From: Bacillota bacterium
Lineage (GTDB): Bacteria; Bacillota_E; JAJZYS01; JAILZS01
Assembly: GCA_021817625.1 (NCBI GenBank)
Contig: JAKASY010000104.1
Coordinates: 1-6,833, forward strand
Length of the DNA: 6,833 nt
Reading direction: 5' to 3'
Under the pieces are notes generated by a model, which had not been told where the DNA came from, ran no database searches, and was given only the letters and a program-made list of their open reading frames with translations. Every line of letters begins with the position of its first letter. Position 1 is the stretch's first letter. Below are positions 1 to 6,257 of this stretch, piece after piece. The translations under genes were made by a program, and so were the position numbers.

Positions 1-76
1 CGGCAGCGGCGGAAGCGCCGGCAGCGGCGGAAGCGCCGGCGAGAACGGCTACGTCCTGGTCGTCCCGCTCAACTGA
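1..76 (+). CDS. C-terminal end of an unrecognised protein with Gly/Ser/Ala repeats (partial)
   Basis: Only the last 24 codons are present; the reading frame starts at position 2 and ends at the TGA at 74-76. It reads two exact copies of the six-residue unit GSGGSA, then GENGYVLVVPLN and stop. Gly/Ser/Ala repeats of this kind usually form flexible linkers in secreted or multidomain proteins, and the last eight or so residues look like a hydrophobic beta strand. Evidence that it is real coding sequence is the in-frame repeat, the clean stop, and the strong hairpin just downstream on the same strand. The gene converges on the importer operon, so it is not part of it. I do not recognise the family; the rest of the gene lies outside the window. 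Confidence 0.55.
   Translation, partial: GSGGSAGSGGSAGENGYVLVVPLN
2..37 (+). repeat. Two exact tandem copies of an 18-base unit
   Basis: The unit at 2-19 is repeated exactly at 20-37. Each copy encodes Gly-Ser-Gly-Gly-Ser-Ala in the frame of the partial plus-strand gene. The base at position 1 matches the last base of the unit, so the array may continue to the left of the window. Identity at the nucleotide level, including synonymous positions, suggests recent duplication or slippage. Confidence 0.85.
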
Positions 77-89
77 GACCGCTCTCCAC

Positions 90-118
90 AGCCCGGGGTC
101 ACGGGGTGGCCCCGGGCT
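90..118 (+). terminator. Probable intrinsic terminator between convergent genes
   Basis: A perfect 9-bp stem pairs 90-98 with 110-118 around an 11-base loop, made almost wholly of G-C pairs. On the plus strand it runs into TTT (118-120), then mixed sequence, so the U-tract is short. It starts 13 bases after the stop of the plus-strand gene. Read on the minus strand the stem also lies after the DppC-type permease gene (stop at 163), but no T-run follows on that side. It therefore best serves the plus-strand gene and may only partly stop minus-strand transcription. Confidence 0.65.
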
Positions 119-162
119 TTGTCGCGCGGTCGGGCAGGTTCGCCGGTCCGCGGCAAATGCGC

Positions 163-1047
163 CTACCGCAGCACCCGATGCGGGTCGAGTGCGTCGCGCA
201 GTCCGTCGCCGAACAGGTTGAAGGCCAGCACGATGAGCACGATCGCCAGCCCTGGCGCGAGCACGAGCCAGTTCGCCTGGAGGATGTACGTCTGGCCGTC
301 CGCCAGCATCGCGCCCCAGTCCGCCTGCGGCGGCTGCACGCCCATGCCGAGGAACGAGAGCCCCGAGATGTCGATGATCGCCGTGCCCATGTTGAGCGTG
401 GCCTGGACGATGATCGGGCCGACGATGTTCGGCACGAGGTGGCGCCTGACGATCCACTCGCTCGGCGCGCCCAGCGAGTGGGCGGCGGTGACGAAGTCCA
501 GAGCCTTCACGCCCAGGGCGACGCCGCGCACCAGGCGCGCATAGAGCGGCGTGTAGGAGATGGCCACGGCGATGATCGCCTGCACCGTGCCCGGCCCCAG
601 CCCTGCCACGATCATCAGGGCCAGGAGCAGGAACGGGAAGGCCATGAAGACGTCGACCACGCGCATCAGGACGAGGTCCGTCCAGCCCCCGTAAAACGCG
701 GCGATGAGGCCCCAGACGGCGCCCAGCACCATGGACACGACGACCACGGAGACGGCAGCCAGGAGCGCGGTGCGCGCGCCGTAGAGGATGCGTGACAGCT
801 CGTCGCGACCGTACTCGTCCGTGCCCAGGAGGTGGAGGTGCGAGGGCGGCTGGAGGGCCGCGAACAGGTTCTGCTGGTTCGGCGCGTATGGCGCGAGCCA
901 CTGCGCGACGACGGCCACGACGACCACGACGGCGATCACGACCAGCGCAGCCGCCGCGCCCCGGTTGGCGCGCAGGTGGCGCCAGAAGCGCGAGCGCTCC
1001 GGAAGCACGGGCTCGAGCTCTTCGATCCGGGCCTCGAGCTGCGCCAT
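163..1047 (-). CDS. dppC: ABC peptide-type importer, inner-membrane permease subunit (DppC/OppC family)
   Basis: This 294-residue protein is full length for the DppC/OppC family, one of the two membrane subunits that form the channel of a peptide/nickel-type ABC importer. After a short charged N-terminus (about 1-29) comes the first membrane helix (about 31-51). The family hallmark LGTDEYGRD with the following SRILYGAR lies at about 75-92. Further helices cover about 95-118, 135-150 and 153-170. The ATPase-coupling EAA loop lies at about 187-208 (AAHSLGAPSEW, then RRHLVPN). SFLGMGVQPP at about 231-240 and the C-terminal NLFGDGLRDALDP are also typical. The ATG at 1047 is preceded by a G-rich ribosome site and lies 16 bases after the dppB stop. 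It is the last gene of the importer operon. The symbol reflects family only; the substrate is not known. Confidence 0.93.
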   Translation of the reverse strand: MAQLEARIEELEPVLPERSRFWRHLRANRGAAAALVVIAVVVVVAVVAQWLAPYAPNQQNLFAALQPPSHLHLLGTDEYGRDELSRILYGARTALLAAVSVVVVSMVLGAVWGLIAAFYGGWTDLVLMRVVDVFMAFPFLLLALMIVAGLGPGTVQAIIAVAISYTPLYARLVRGVALGVKALDFVTAAHSLGAPSEWIVRRHLVPNIVGPIIVQATLNMGTAIIDISGLSFLGMGVQPPQADWGAMLADGQTYILQANWLVLAPGLAIVLIVLAFNLFGDGLRDALDPHRVLR

Positions 1048-1063
1048 CTCCGCCCCCCCTTCC

Positions 1064-2068
1064 CTACTGGTAGCGCACGCGCGGGTCGATCAGGCCGTAC
1101 AGCACGTCCGTGAGGAGGTTCACCAGCACGAACAGGAGGGCAGCCAGGAGCACGATGCCCTGCACCTCGGGGTAGTCGCGGAACAGGATGGACATGATCG
1201 TCAGGCGGCCGAGGCCCGGGATGGCGAAGATGGTCTCGGTCAGGACCGCGCCGCTCAGGAGGGTGCCGAACTGGATGCCCATGATCGTGACGATCGGCAG
1301 GGCGGCGTTGCGCAGGCCGTGCTTGAACACGACCACGCGGCTGGCCAGCCCCTTGGCGCGGGCGGTGCGCAGGAAGTCATGCTGAAGGACCTCGACCATC
1401 GCCGCCCGGGTCATGCGGGCGATGAACGCCACGGTGTAGGTGGCGAGGGTCACCGCGGGCAGCACCAGGTGGCCCACGGCGTCGCCGAGGCCGGCCCAAT
1501 TGGCCGTCACCAGGGCGTCGAGGACAGGCATGCCGGTGGGCCCGGCCACGCTTACCCCGGGTGACAGGACGCCCGTGAGGGGAAACCACGGGAGGTCAAC
1601 GGCGAACAGGAGGATGAGCAGGATGCCTGTCCAGAACACGGGCATCGACACGCCTACGAGGACCGCCCCCATGAGCGTCGTGTCGAGCCAGGTGTTGCGG
1701 TACACGGCCGCGGCGACCCCTGCCGCCACACCGACCACCGAGGCGATCAGGAAGGCCGCGATCGTGAGCTGCAGCGTGTAGGGGAAGGCCTGGGCGATAT
1801 CGGTCGTCACCGGGTCGTGAGTGCGCAGCGAGGTGCCGAGCTGGCCGCGCACGACCTGGCTCAGGTAGTCCCAGAACTGGACGTAGAGCGGCCGGTCGAG
1901 GCCGAGCTGGCGGGTGATGAGGGCGATCTGCGCAGGGGTCGCGTGCGCGCCGCCGATGGCCTGGGCGACGTTTCCGGGCAAAAGGTGCAGGCCGACGAAC
2001 ACGGCTATAAGGACGCCAAACATCACGGGGACGGCGAGTAGGAGCCGCCGCACGACGAAGACGAGCAT
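1064..2068 (-). CDS. dppB: ABC peptide-type importer, inner-membrane permease subunit (DppB/OppB family)
   Basis: This 334-residue protein partners the DppC-type subunit to form the channel. It begins MLVFVVRRLLLAVPV, the usual DppB/OppB N-terminal helix (about 5-29), with the family's LPGN following at 30-33. RGQLGTSL at about 74-81 is another conserved stretch. Later helices lie at about 98-122, 132-158, 200-222, 256-280 and 303-325. The EAA coupling loop is at about 233-258 (LRTARAKGL, then KHGLRNAALP), followed by FAIPGLGRL (281-289) and the terminal DPRVRY. I chose the ATG at 2068 because it gives the normal N-terminus and is preceded by GGGGGTGG three bases upstream. The frame stays open to 2332, but that extension runs into the binding-protein gene and looks unlike any permease. 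Confidence 0.93.
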   Translation of the reverse strand: MLVFVVRRLLLAVPVMFGVLIAVFVGLHLLPGNVAQAIGGAHATPAQIALITRQLGLDRPLYVQFWDYLSQVVRGQLGTSLRTHDPVTTDIAQAFPYTLQLTIAAFLIASVVGVAAGVAAAVYRNTWLDTTLMGAVLVGVSMPVFWTGILLILLFAVDLPWFPLTGVLSPGVSVAGPTGMPVLDALVTANWAGLGDAVGHLVLPAVTLATYTVAFIARMTRAAMVEVLQHDFLRTARAKGLASRVVVFKHGLRNAALPIVTIMGIQFGTLLSGAVLTETIFAIPGLGRLTIMSILFRDYPEVQGIVLLAALLFVLVNLLTDVLYGLIDPRVRYQ

Positions 2069-2071
2069 TCG

Positions 2072-2079
2072 CCACCCCC
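2072..2079 (-). promoter_or_regulatory. Ribosome binding site fixing the DppB start
   Basis: Minus-strand GGGGGTGG ends three bases before the ATG at 2068. It is an imperfect match to the anti-Shine-Dalgarno but is the only purine-rich tract near a start that gives a normal DppB N-terminus. It follows the hairpin at 2090-2111, so hairpin formation could influence initiation here. Confidence 0.5.
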
Positions 2080-2089
2080 GCCAAAGACG

Positions 2090-2111
2090 GCCCGGGCCGC
2101 GGGGCCCGGGC
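2090..2111 (-). terminator. GC-only hairpin between binding-protein gene and permease genes; possible attenuator
   Basis: A perfect 9-bp stem, all G-C, pairs 2090-2098 with 2103-2111 around a 4-base loop. It lies entirely between the binding-protein stop (2125-2127) and the DppB start (2068). On the minus strand it is followed by CGTCTTTGG, a very weak U-tract. In many importer operons a hairpin at this junction either protects the 3' end of the binding-protein mRNA or causes partial termination, raising binding protein relative to permease. Which of these applies here cannot be told from sequence. Confidence 0.5.
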
Positions 2112-2124
2112 GCGCGTTCTCTAC

Positions 2125-3744
2125 TTACTTGGAGAGCCAGACCTGGTTCATGTTCACGTAGAAGAACGTCGGGTTGGGCACGAAGCCGTGCACCGTGGTG
2201 GACTCGGCGCGCAGGAGATTGGTGTAGTTGAGGAAGATCCACGGGCAGTCGTGCATGATCTGCTTCTGGATCTTGTCGTAGATGGCCGCGCGCTGGCTCT
2301 GCACCGAGGTCTGGAGGGCCTGGGCGAACCACTTGTTCACGTTCGCGTTGTTGTAGTGGGAGAAGTTGCCGACCGTGAAGGCGTTGCCGTTGAAGAGCGG
2401 GCTGATCATGTCGTCGGGGTCGCCGTTGTCGCCCGTCCAGCCGGTGAGGCTCATGAGGTGGAAGCTGTTCGTGCGCGCCTGCGCCAGCCAGGCCGTCGGG
2501 TCGACGATGTCCAGGTGGAGCTTCACGCCCACGGCGCCGAGCTCCGACTGGATGGCCGTGGCCAGGGTCGGACCGCCGATCGGGTTGTAGCCCCGGGCCC
2601 CCGTGTAGACCAGCATCGTGGCGCTGAAGCCGTTCGGGTAGCCAGCCTGCTTGAGGAGTGCCTTGGCCTTTTGCGGGTTGTACGGATAGGCCGGGATCTT
2701 CGGGTCGTAGCCGAACGCCACCGTCGGTAGCGGCGAGTTCATGACCTGGGCGAGGCCGCCGTACAGGACCTTGTCGATCTCCGCCTTGTTCACGGCGTAG
2801 TTCAAGGCCTCACGCACGAGCAGGCTCCTAAACGGGCCGGTCTGCATCGGCAGGGAGACCGCGTTGTCGTCGAGGCCCGCCTCCGAAAGGAGCTTCAGGC
2901 TCGAGTCGCTCTTGATCTGGGGGATCTCATTGGGCGCGACGTCGGTCAGGATCTGCACCTTGCCGGTGCGCAGGGAGAGGATCTCCGTGGCGGGGTTCGG
3001 GATCTCGTCGAAGATGATGTTCTGCAGGTAGGGCTTGCCGCCCCAGTAGTGCGGGTTGGCCGTGACCTCCACGTACTGGCCCCGCACCCACTTCGTGAGC
3101 ACGAATGGGCCCGTGCCCGAGGGGTGCAGGTAGTAGTTCGCGCCCCACTTGGCGACGGCGGCGGGGCTCGTGATGCCGTCCCAGACCATCGCCAGGTCGG
3201 CCAGGAACTCGCCGTTGGGCGAGGACAGGTTGACCTGGATCGTGTACGGGCCGAGCACCTTGGCGCTCTTGAAGTTGCCCCAGGTGAACGGCACGAAGGT
3301 CTGGATGCCCTTCTGGTTGGCGTAGTAGTTCGGGTTCTTGGGGTTCGTGAGGTGGTCGATCCACTCGTAGACGGCCTGGGCGTTGAAGGCCGTGCCGTCG
3401 GAGAACGTCACGCCCTTGCGCAGGGTGAAGGTGTACGTCTTGCCGCCGTTGGTGATCTTCCACGACGTGGCCAGGGCCGGAATCACCTTGGTCGTGCCCG
3501 GGGCGTAGGCCGTGAGGCCGTCGTACAGGGTGCCGAGCACGTAGCCCGAGTCGTTGTCGAGGACGGTGGCCGGGTCAAGGCCGGGCGGGTCGTTGGGGAT
3601 CTCGATGGTGAGCGTGCCGCCGTACCTGCCGGCCGCCTGCGCCGTCGCGGCCGTGAGGCCGCCGATGACGCCACTTGAGCCGACCAGAAGGGCGATCGAG
3701 CACGTGCCAGAGGCGAGGATGGCTTTCCAGCTCGCCAAGTCCAC
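2125..3744 (-). CDS. dppA: ABC importer substrate-binding protein, family 5 (DppA/OppA-like), secreted
   Basis: This 539-residue protein is of usual length for family 5 solute-binding proteins, which capture peptides, nickel or related ligands outside the membrane and deliver them to DppB/DppC. From the GTG at 3744 it starts with a short N-terminus carrying one Lys, a hydrophobic stretch (about 10-34) and a likely signal peptidase I site after ATAQA (about 37). The mature part opens GRYGGTLTIEIPNDPPGLDP. The family signature region is at about 95-131 (WKITNGGKTYTF to FSDGTAFNAQAVYEW), with GTGPF at 210-214. GWTGDNGDPDD at 435-445 closely matches the DppA segment whose Asp contacts the peptide amino group, so dipeptides or short peptides are plausible but unproven. 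The GTG is preceded by GGGAGG and fits the signal peptide. The frame is open to an ATG at 3912, but that would put about 56 polar residues before the signal. Confidence 0.92.
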   Translation of the reverse strand: MDLASWKAILASGTCSIALLVGSSGVIGGLTAATAQAAGRYGGTLTIEIPNDPPGLDPATVLDNDSGYVLGTLYDGLTAYAPGTTKVIPALATSWKITNGGKTYTFTLRKGVTFSDGTAFNAQAVYEWIDHLTNPKNPNYYANQKGIQTFVPFTWGNFKSAKVLGPYTIQVNLSSPNGEFLADLAMVWDGITSPAAVAKWGANYYLHPSGTGPFVLTKWVRGQYVEVTANPHYWGGKPYLQNIIFDEIPNPATEILSLRTGKVQILTDVAPNEIPQIKSDSSLKLLSEAGLDDNAVSLPMQTGPFRSLLVREALNYAVNKAEIDKVLYGGLAQVMNSPLPTVAFGYDPKIPAYPYNPQKAKALLKQAGYPNGFSATMLVYTGARGYNPIGGPTLATAIQSELGAVGVKLHLDIVDPTAWLAQARTNSFHLMSLTGWTGDNGDPDDMISPLFNGNAFTVGNFSHYNNANVNKWFAQALQTSVQSQRAAIYDKIQKQIMHDCPWIFLNYTNLLRAESTTVHGFVPNPTFFYVNMNQVWLSK

Positions 3745-3748
3745 TGCA

Positions 3749-3754
3749 CCTCCC
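3749..3754 (-). promoter_or_regulatory. Ribosome binding site supporting a GTG start for the binding protein
   Basis: Minus-strand GGGAGG, continuing as TG, lies four bases before the GTG at 3744. It is the best Shine-Dalgarno match upstream of the signal peptide. The in-frame upstream ATGs at 3858 and 3912 have no comparable site. This decides the start in favour of GTG. Confidence 0.7.
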
Positions 3755-3772
3755 GTCGTCGATACAGAGAGC

Positions 3773-3840
3773 CGGCCGCCCACGGGCGTGGCCGGGCCCA
3801 CGGGATTTCGCCCACAGCGAGGGCGTTCCTGCCCTGTGGG
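3773..3840 (-). promoter_or_regulatory. Structured leader upstream of the binding-protein gene
   Basis: Two dyads lie within 100 bases of the start codon. The distal one (3811-3840) has outer arms 3811-3815 and 3836-3840 and inner arms 3820-3824 and 3831-3835, with a 6-base loop and a one-sided 4-base bulge. The proximal one (3774-3793) pairs GGCC arms around an inner GCC/GGC. The proximal dyad ends about 20 bases before the ribosome site. It matches no riboswitch class I can recognise, and GC-rich DNA forms such dyads by chance, so regulation is a possibility only. Confidence 0.3.
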
Positions 3841-3873
3841 GGCAAGGACCGTAGACATTCGCCCGAGACCGAC

Positions 3874-3893
3874 GAATTGCAACGTATATTGAC
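3874..3893 (-). promoter_or_regulatory. AT-rich island, candidate promoter for the importer operon
   Basis: This 20-base stretch is strikingly AT-rich compared with its surroundings and lies in the 177-base gap upstream of the binding-protein gene, where a promoter is expected. On the minus strand it contains TATACG (3888-3883) and TTGCAA (3882-3877). Neither forms a good sigma-70 pair: 17 bases after TTGCAA comes only AATGTC, and no clear -35 precedes TATACG. The palindromic TTGCAA could equally be part of a regulator site. The location is reasonable but the exact elements are uncertain. Confidence 0.3.
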
Positions 3894-3921
3894 AGCAGAC
3901 GGCGGGACGCACTTCTCCGCG

Positions 3922-4620
3922 TCAGCCGCCGCGGCCGGGCGACAGCGGGTCCGGCCGGCGCTCGGCCGCGCCGGCGCCTCGGGGGTGAAGCGGCCTACCA
4001 CCGTAGCGCACGGCGCGGGCCATCTCCTCGTGCGCGAGCCGGCGCGGCAGGTAGCCGCTCGCGACGGTGGCGGCATAGGCGCCGCCCACGCGCTCCAGCA
4101 GGGCCATGGCCTCGGCCGCGGCGGCCGCCGTCGGGCCCCGCGCCATGGCGCCGCGCGCGGCGATCAGGCAGGCGGCGCGGCGGCTTAGGGCGTCGGCCAC
4201 GAGCCGGGCGAGGGCCTCGGAGCCCGCGGGCGCGTACGGCACGCAGCGCACGCCGCCACCCAGGCGGGCCAGGCGGCGGCTCACCGGCGGCAGGTGGCGG
4301 GCCTCGTCGGCCAGCGTCGAAGCGAGCGGCGGCCGCGCCAGGACGAGGGCGCCCGCGTCCGGCACGGCCGCGTACACCCGGAGGTGGACGATCGCGTCGA
4401 TCGCGGCCTGCGCCAGTCCCTCGAGGCGCTCACCGGCGGCCGACACGACGATCATGTCGCCCGCGCGCACCGCGCCCGGGTCGAGATCGCGCGGCGTGAC
4501 GACCCGCCAGCCCGTGCGCCCATCCCGCGCCGAGGCGCTCGCCCCCGCACTCCACAGGCCGGCGGCCGCGAGGGTGCGCACTGTCGCGGCCAGCTCCGCG
4601 CGCAGCCGGCTCAGGCGCAT
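3922..4620 (-). CDS. Class II aldolase/adducin-like protein lacking zinc ligands (probable pseudoenzyme)
   Basis: The 232-residue protein follows the class II aldolase fold (L-fuculose-phosphate aldolase type) along most of its length. Helix 5-21 is followed by GLWSAGASAS (21-30, matching the phosphate-loop TAGNVS region), VVTPRDLDPGAVRAGDMIVVS (40-60), HLRVYAAVPDAGALV (79-93), CVPYAPAGSEALARLV (126-141) and CLIAARGAM (151-159). The functional residues are changed. By alignment from memory to E. coli FucA, zinc ligands His92, His94 and His155 correspond to Leu94, Arg96 and Arg156, catalytic Glu73 to Asp75, and phosphate-loop Asn29 to Ala27. Zinc-dependent aldol cleavage is therefore unlikely; a structural, binding or different catalytic role is possible. 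The ATG at 4620 has an excellent site, AAAGGAGG, eight bases upstream. Extreme Ala/Arg content and a Pro/Arg/Gly tail (about 207-232) suggest drift, but the frame is intact. Confidence 0.75.
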   Translation of the reverse strand: MRLSRLRAELAATVRTLAAAGLWSAGASASARDGRTGWRVVTPRDLDPGAVRAGDMIVVSAAGERLEGLAQAAIDAIVHLRVYAAVPDAGALVLARPPLASTLADEARHLPPVSRRLARLGGGVRCVPYAPAGSEALARLVADALSRRAACLIAARGAMARGPTAAAAAEAMALLERVGGAYAATVASGYLPRRLAHEEMARAVRYGGRPLHPRGAGAAERRPDPLSPGRGG

Positions 4621-4668
4621 CCTCGTGTCCTCCTTTCCTCATAGGTGCGCGCCACTTGTGGGTGCACG

Positions 4669-5439
4669 CTAGTTGCCGGCGAAGCGCGGTGCGCGCTTGG
4701 CGAGAAAGGCGCGCACTCCCTCCAGGTGATCGCTCGTGCGCCCCGCCAGGTCCTGCATCTCCGCCTCGTGATCGAGCGACGCCTCGACGTCGGAGGCGGC
4801 GGCGTGCAGGAACGCCCGCTTGATGAGGCCGTAGGCGATCGTCGGGCCCTCGGCCAGTCGGGCGGCCATGGCCATCGCCCGGTCGAGCGCGCCGCCGGCG
4901 GGGACGAGCTCCTGGGCGAGGCCCATGGCCACGGCCTCCTCGCCGCCAACGGGCTTCTCGCCGAGGACGATCTGCCAGGCGCGGCCAAGGCCCACGAGCC
5001 GGGGAAGGAAGAAGCTCACGCCCGAGTCGAGGCCCACACCCACGCCCGGGAAGGCGAGGATGAAGCGCGACTCGGGCGTCACGATGCGGTAGTCGCAGGC
5101 CAGAGCCACGCCCATGCCCGCGCCGGCCGCGACGCCGGCCACGGCGGCCAGGACGGGCTTCTCCAGGGCGAGGAGGGCGCGAATCACCGGGTTGAAGTCG
5201 TGGCGCACCCAGTTGCCGAGCGGCGGCAGCCCCGCGCTGTACGCGTCCGCCACGCTCGCGAGGTCCAGGCCCGCGCAGAAGGCGCGGCCGCCGCCGGCGA
5301 GCACGACCGCGCGCACGTCGGGCGCGCGCGCCGCGAGCAGCGCCCGCTCCAGGCTGTCGCTGAGCTCGTGGTCGATGGCGTTCATGCGCTCGGGCCGATT
5401 GAGGGTGAGTCGGAGGATCCCGCCCTCGCGCTCGCTCAC
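4669..5439 (-). CDS. Enoyl-CoA hydratase/isomerase family protein, PaaG-like
   Basis: This 256-residue crotonase-fold protein should bind an acyl-CoA in the cytoplasm and stabilise a thioester enolate. The two oxyanion-hole segments are clear: GRAFCAGLDL (51-60) and AGVAAGAGMGVALACDYRIV (101-120). Both glutamates of true hydratases are absent: the first position is Gly110 and the second falls in ILAFPG (127-132). Instead it has GVGLDSGVSFFLPRLVG (134-150), matching the Asp-containing loop of PaaG-type ring-opened oxepin/epoxyphenylacetyl-CoA isomerases and similar isomerases. I infer isomerase rather than hydratase activity; the substrate is unknown. The start is a GTG at 5439, with AGGA seven bases upstream, 20 bases after the preceding hydratase gene ends. 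The frame continues upstream through that gene, but the extension is not crotonase-like. The next gene starts 48 bases downstream. Confidence 0.87.
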   Translation of the reverse strand: MSEREGGILRLTLNRPERMNAIDHELSDSLERALLAARAPDVRAVVLAGGGRAFCAGLDLASVADAYSAGLPPLGNWVRHDFNPVIRALLALEKPVLAAVAGVAAGAGMGVALACDYRIVTPESRFILAFPGVGVGLDSGVSFFLPRLVGLGRAWQIVLGEKPVGGEEAVAMGLAQELVPAGGALDRAMAMAARLAEGPTIAYGLIKRAFLHAAASDVEASLDHEAEMQDLAGRTSDHLEGVRAFLAKRAPRFAGN

Positions 5440-5459
5440 AAGACTGTCCTGTGCCAAGC

Positions 5460-6257
5460 CTAGCGCCCCTTCCACTCCGGCTTGCGCTTCTCGATGAATG
5501 CGCGCGTGCCCTCGCGCTGGTCCTCCGTGCCGAAGAGGGCGTAGAAGCGCTGGCGCTCGGCCTCGAGGGCCTGCGCGAGCGGCGCCTCGTACGCCGCCCG
5601 CAGGGCCGCCTTGGCCTGGAGAGCGGCGAGGGGCGCCTGCGCGGCCAGGTCGTCGGCGATCTTGCGCGCGCGCGGCAGCACCTCCGCGGTCGGCACGACG
5701 CAGTTCACGAGCCCCAGCCGCTCGGCCTCCGCGGCGGTCAGGCGGCGCCCGGCCAGGACCATCTCCGAGGCGACGTACTTGCCCACCGCGCGCGGCAGGC
5801 GCTGCGTGCCGCCGGCGCCCGGGATGAGGCCGAGGAGGATCTCCGGCTGGCCGAAGCGCGCCTCCTCGCCCGCCACGATGATGTCGCACATCATCGCGAG
5901 CTCGAGCCCCCCGCCCAGGGCGAAGCCCGCCACCGCGGCGACCATGGGCTTGGGGCAGGCGGCGATCTGCTCCCAGGCGCGAAACACGTCGGACGCGAGG
6001 AAGGCGCCGGCGGTCATGTCGGCGAGGTCCTGGATGTCCGCGCCGGCGGCGAACGCCCGGCCCTCGCCCGCGATCACCACCGCGCGCACCTCGGAGTCGC
6101 GTCCGGCCCGCCCGAGCGCCTCGGCCAGCGCACCCAGAAGGCCAAACGACAGGGCGTTCAGGACCTTCGGCCGGTTCATCGTCAGCTCGAGCACGCGGCC
6201 GCGCCGCTCCTCCCTGAGGATCGGCTCGGGGGCGCCCTCCGCGCTAGCGTCCGGCAT
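5460..6257 (-). CDS. Enoyl-CoA hydratase (crotonase), canonical active site
   Basis: This 265-residue protein is a typical bacterial enoyl-CoA hydratase, adding water across 2-enoyl-CoA in beta-oxidation or in aromatic and branched acid breakdown. Oxyanion segments are GRAFAAGADI (66-75) and AGFALGGGLELAMMCD (110-125). Both catalytic glutamates are present: Glu119 in GGGLEL and Glu139 in FGQPEI, followed by GLIPGAGGTQRLPRAVG (143-159). The C-terminus FIEKRKPEWKGR is the usual one. The ATG at 6257 lies inside the end of the EthD gene (14-base overlap) and has a repeated AGGAGG tract six bases upstream, so translation is probably coupled. The frame is open to 6293, but that extension is Arg-rich, lacks a ribosome site and only reads through the EthD gene. 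Specific substrate cannot be deduced; short-chain enoyl-CoA such as crotonyl-CoA is usual for the family. Confidence 0.94.
   Translation of the reverse strand: MPDASAEGAPEPILREERRGRVLELTMNRPKVLNALSFGLLGALAEALGRAGRDSEVRAVVIAGEGRAFAAGADIQDLADMTAGAFLASDVFRAWEQIAACPKPMVAAVAGFALGGGLELAMMCDIIVAGEEARFGQPEILLGLIPGAGGTQRLPRAVGKYVASEMVLAGRRLTAAEAERLGLVNCVVPTAEVLPRARKIADDLAAQAPLAALQAKAALRAAYEAPLAQALEAERQRFYALFGTEDQREGTRAFIEKRKPEWKGR

Noticed and set aside
2..37. CRISPR or other non-coding repeat array
   Set aside because: The two units are directly adjacent with no spacer, have an 18-base period and stay in frame, so they are a protein-coding linker repeat.
2069..2332. 88-residue N-terminal extension of the DppB frame
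   Set aside because: It reads through the hairpin and into the binding-protein gene in another frame; the product is unlike permeases, while the ATG at 2068 gives the standard N-terminus.
3689..3744. Lipoprotein signal in the binding protein (Cys at residue 15)
   Set aside because: The residues before Cys are ASGT, which do not fit a lipobox (Thr rather than Gly/Ala/Ser just before Cys), and the Cys lies early in the hydrophobic stretch. A signal peptidase I site after ATAQA fits better.
3889..3894. Plus-strand TTGACA as a -35 box
   Set aside because: No -10-like sequence lies 16-18 bases downstream, and no plus-strand gene follows.
3745..3912. 56-residue N-terminal extension of the binding protein from the ATG at 3912 (or a shorter one from 3858)
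   Set aside because: It would bury the signal peptide behind a polar segment, and the GTG at 3744 has the only good ribosome site. The open frame is probably chance in GC-rich DNA.
4621..4668. Terminator between the PaaG-like gene and the aldolase-like gene
   Set aside because: Only short dyads (4 bp) are present and no T-run follows, so read-through into the aldolase-like gene is more likely.
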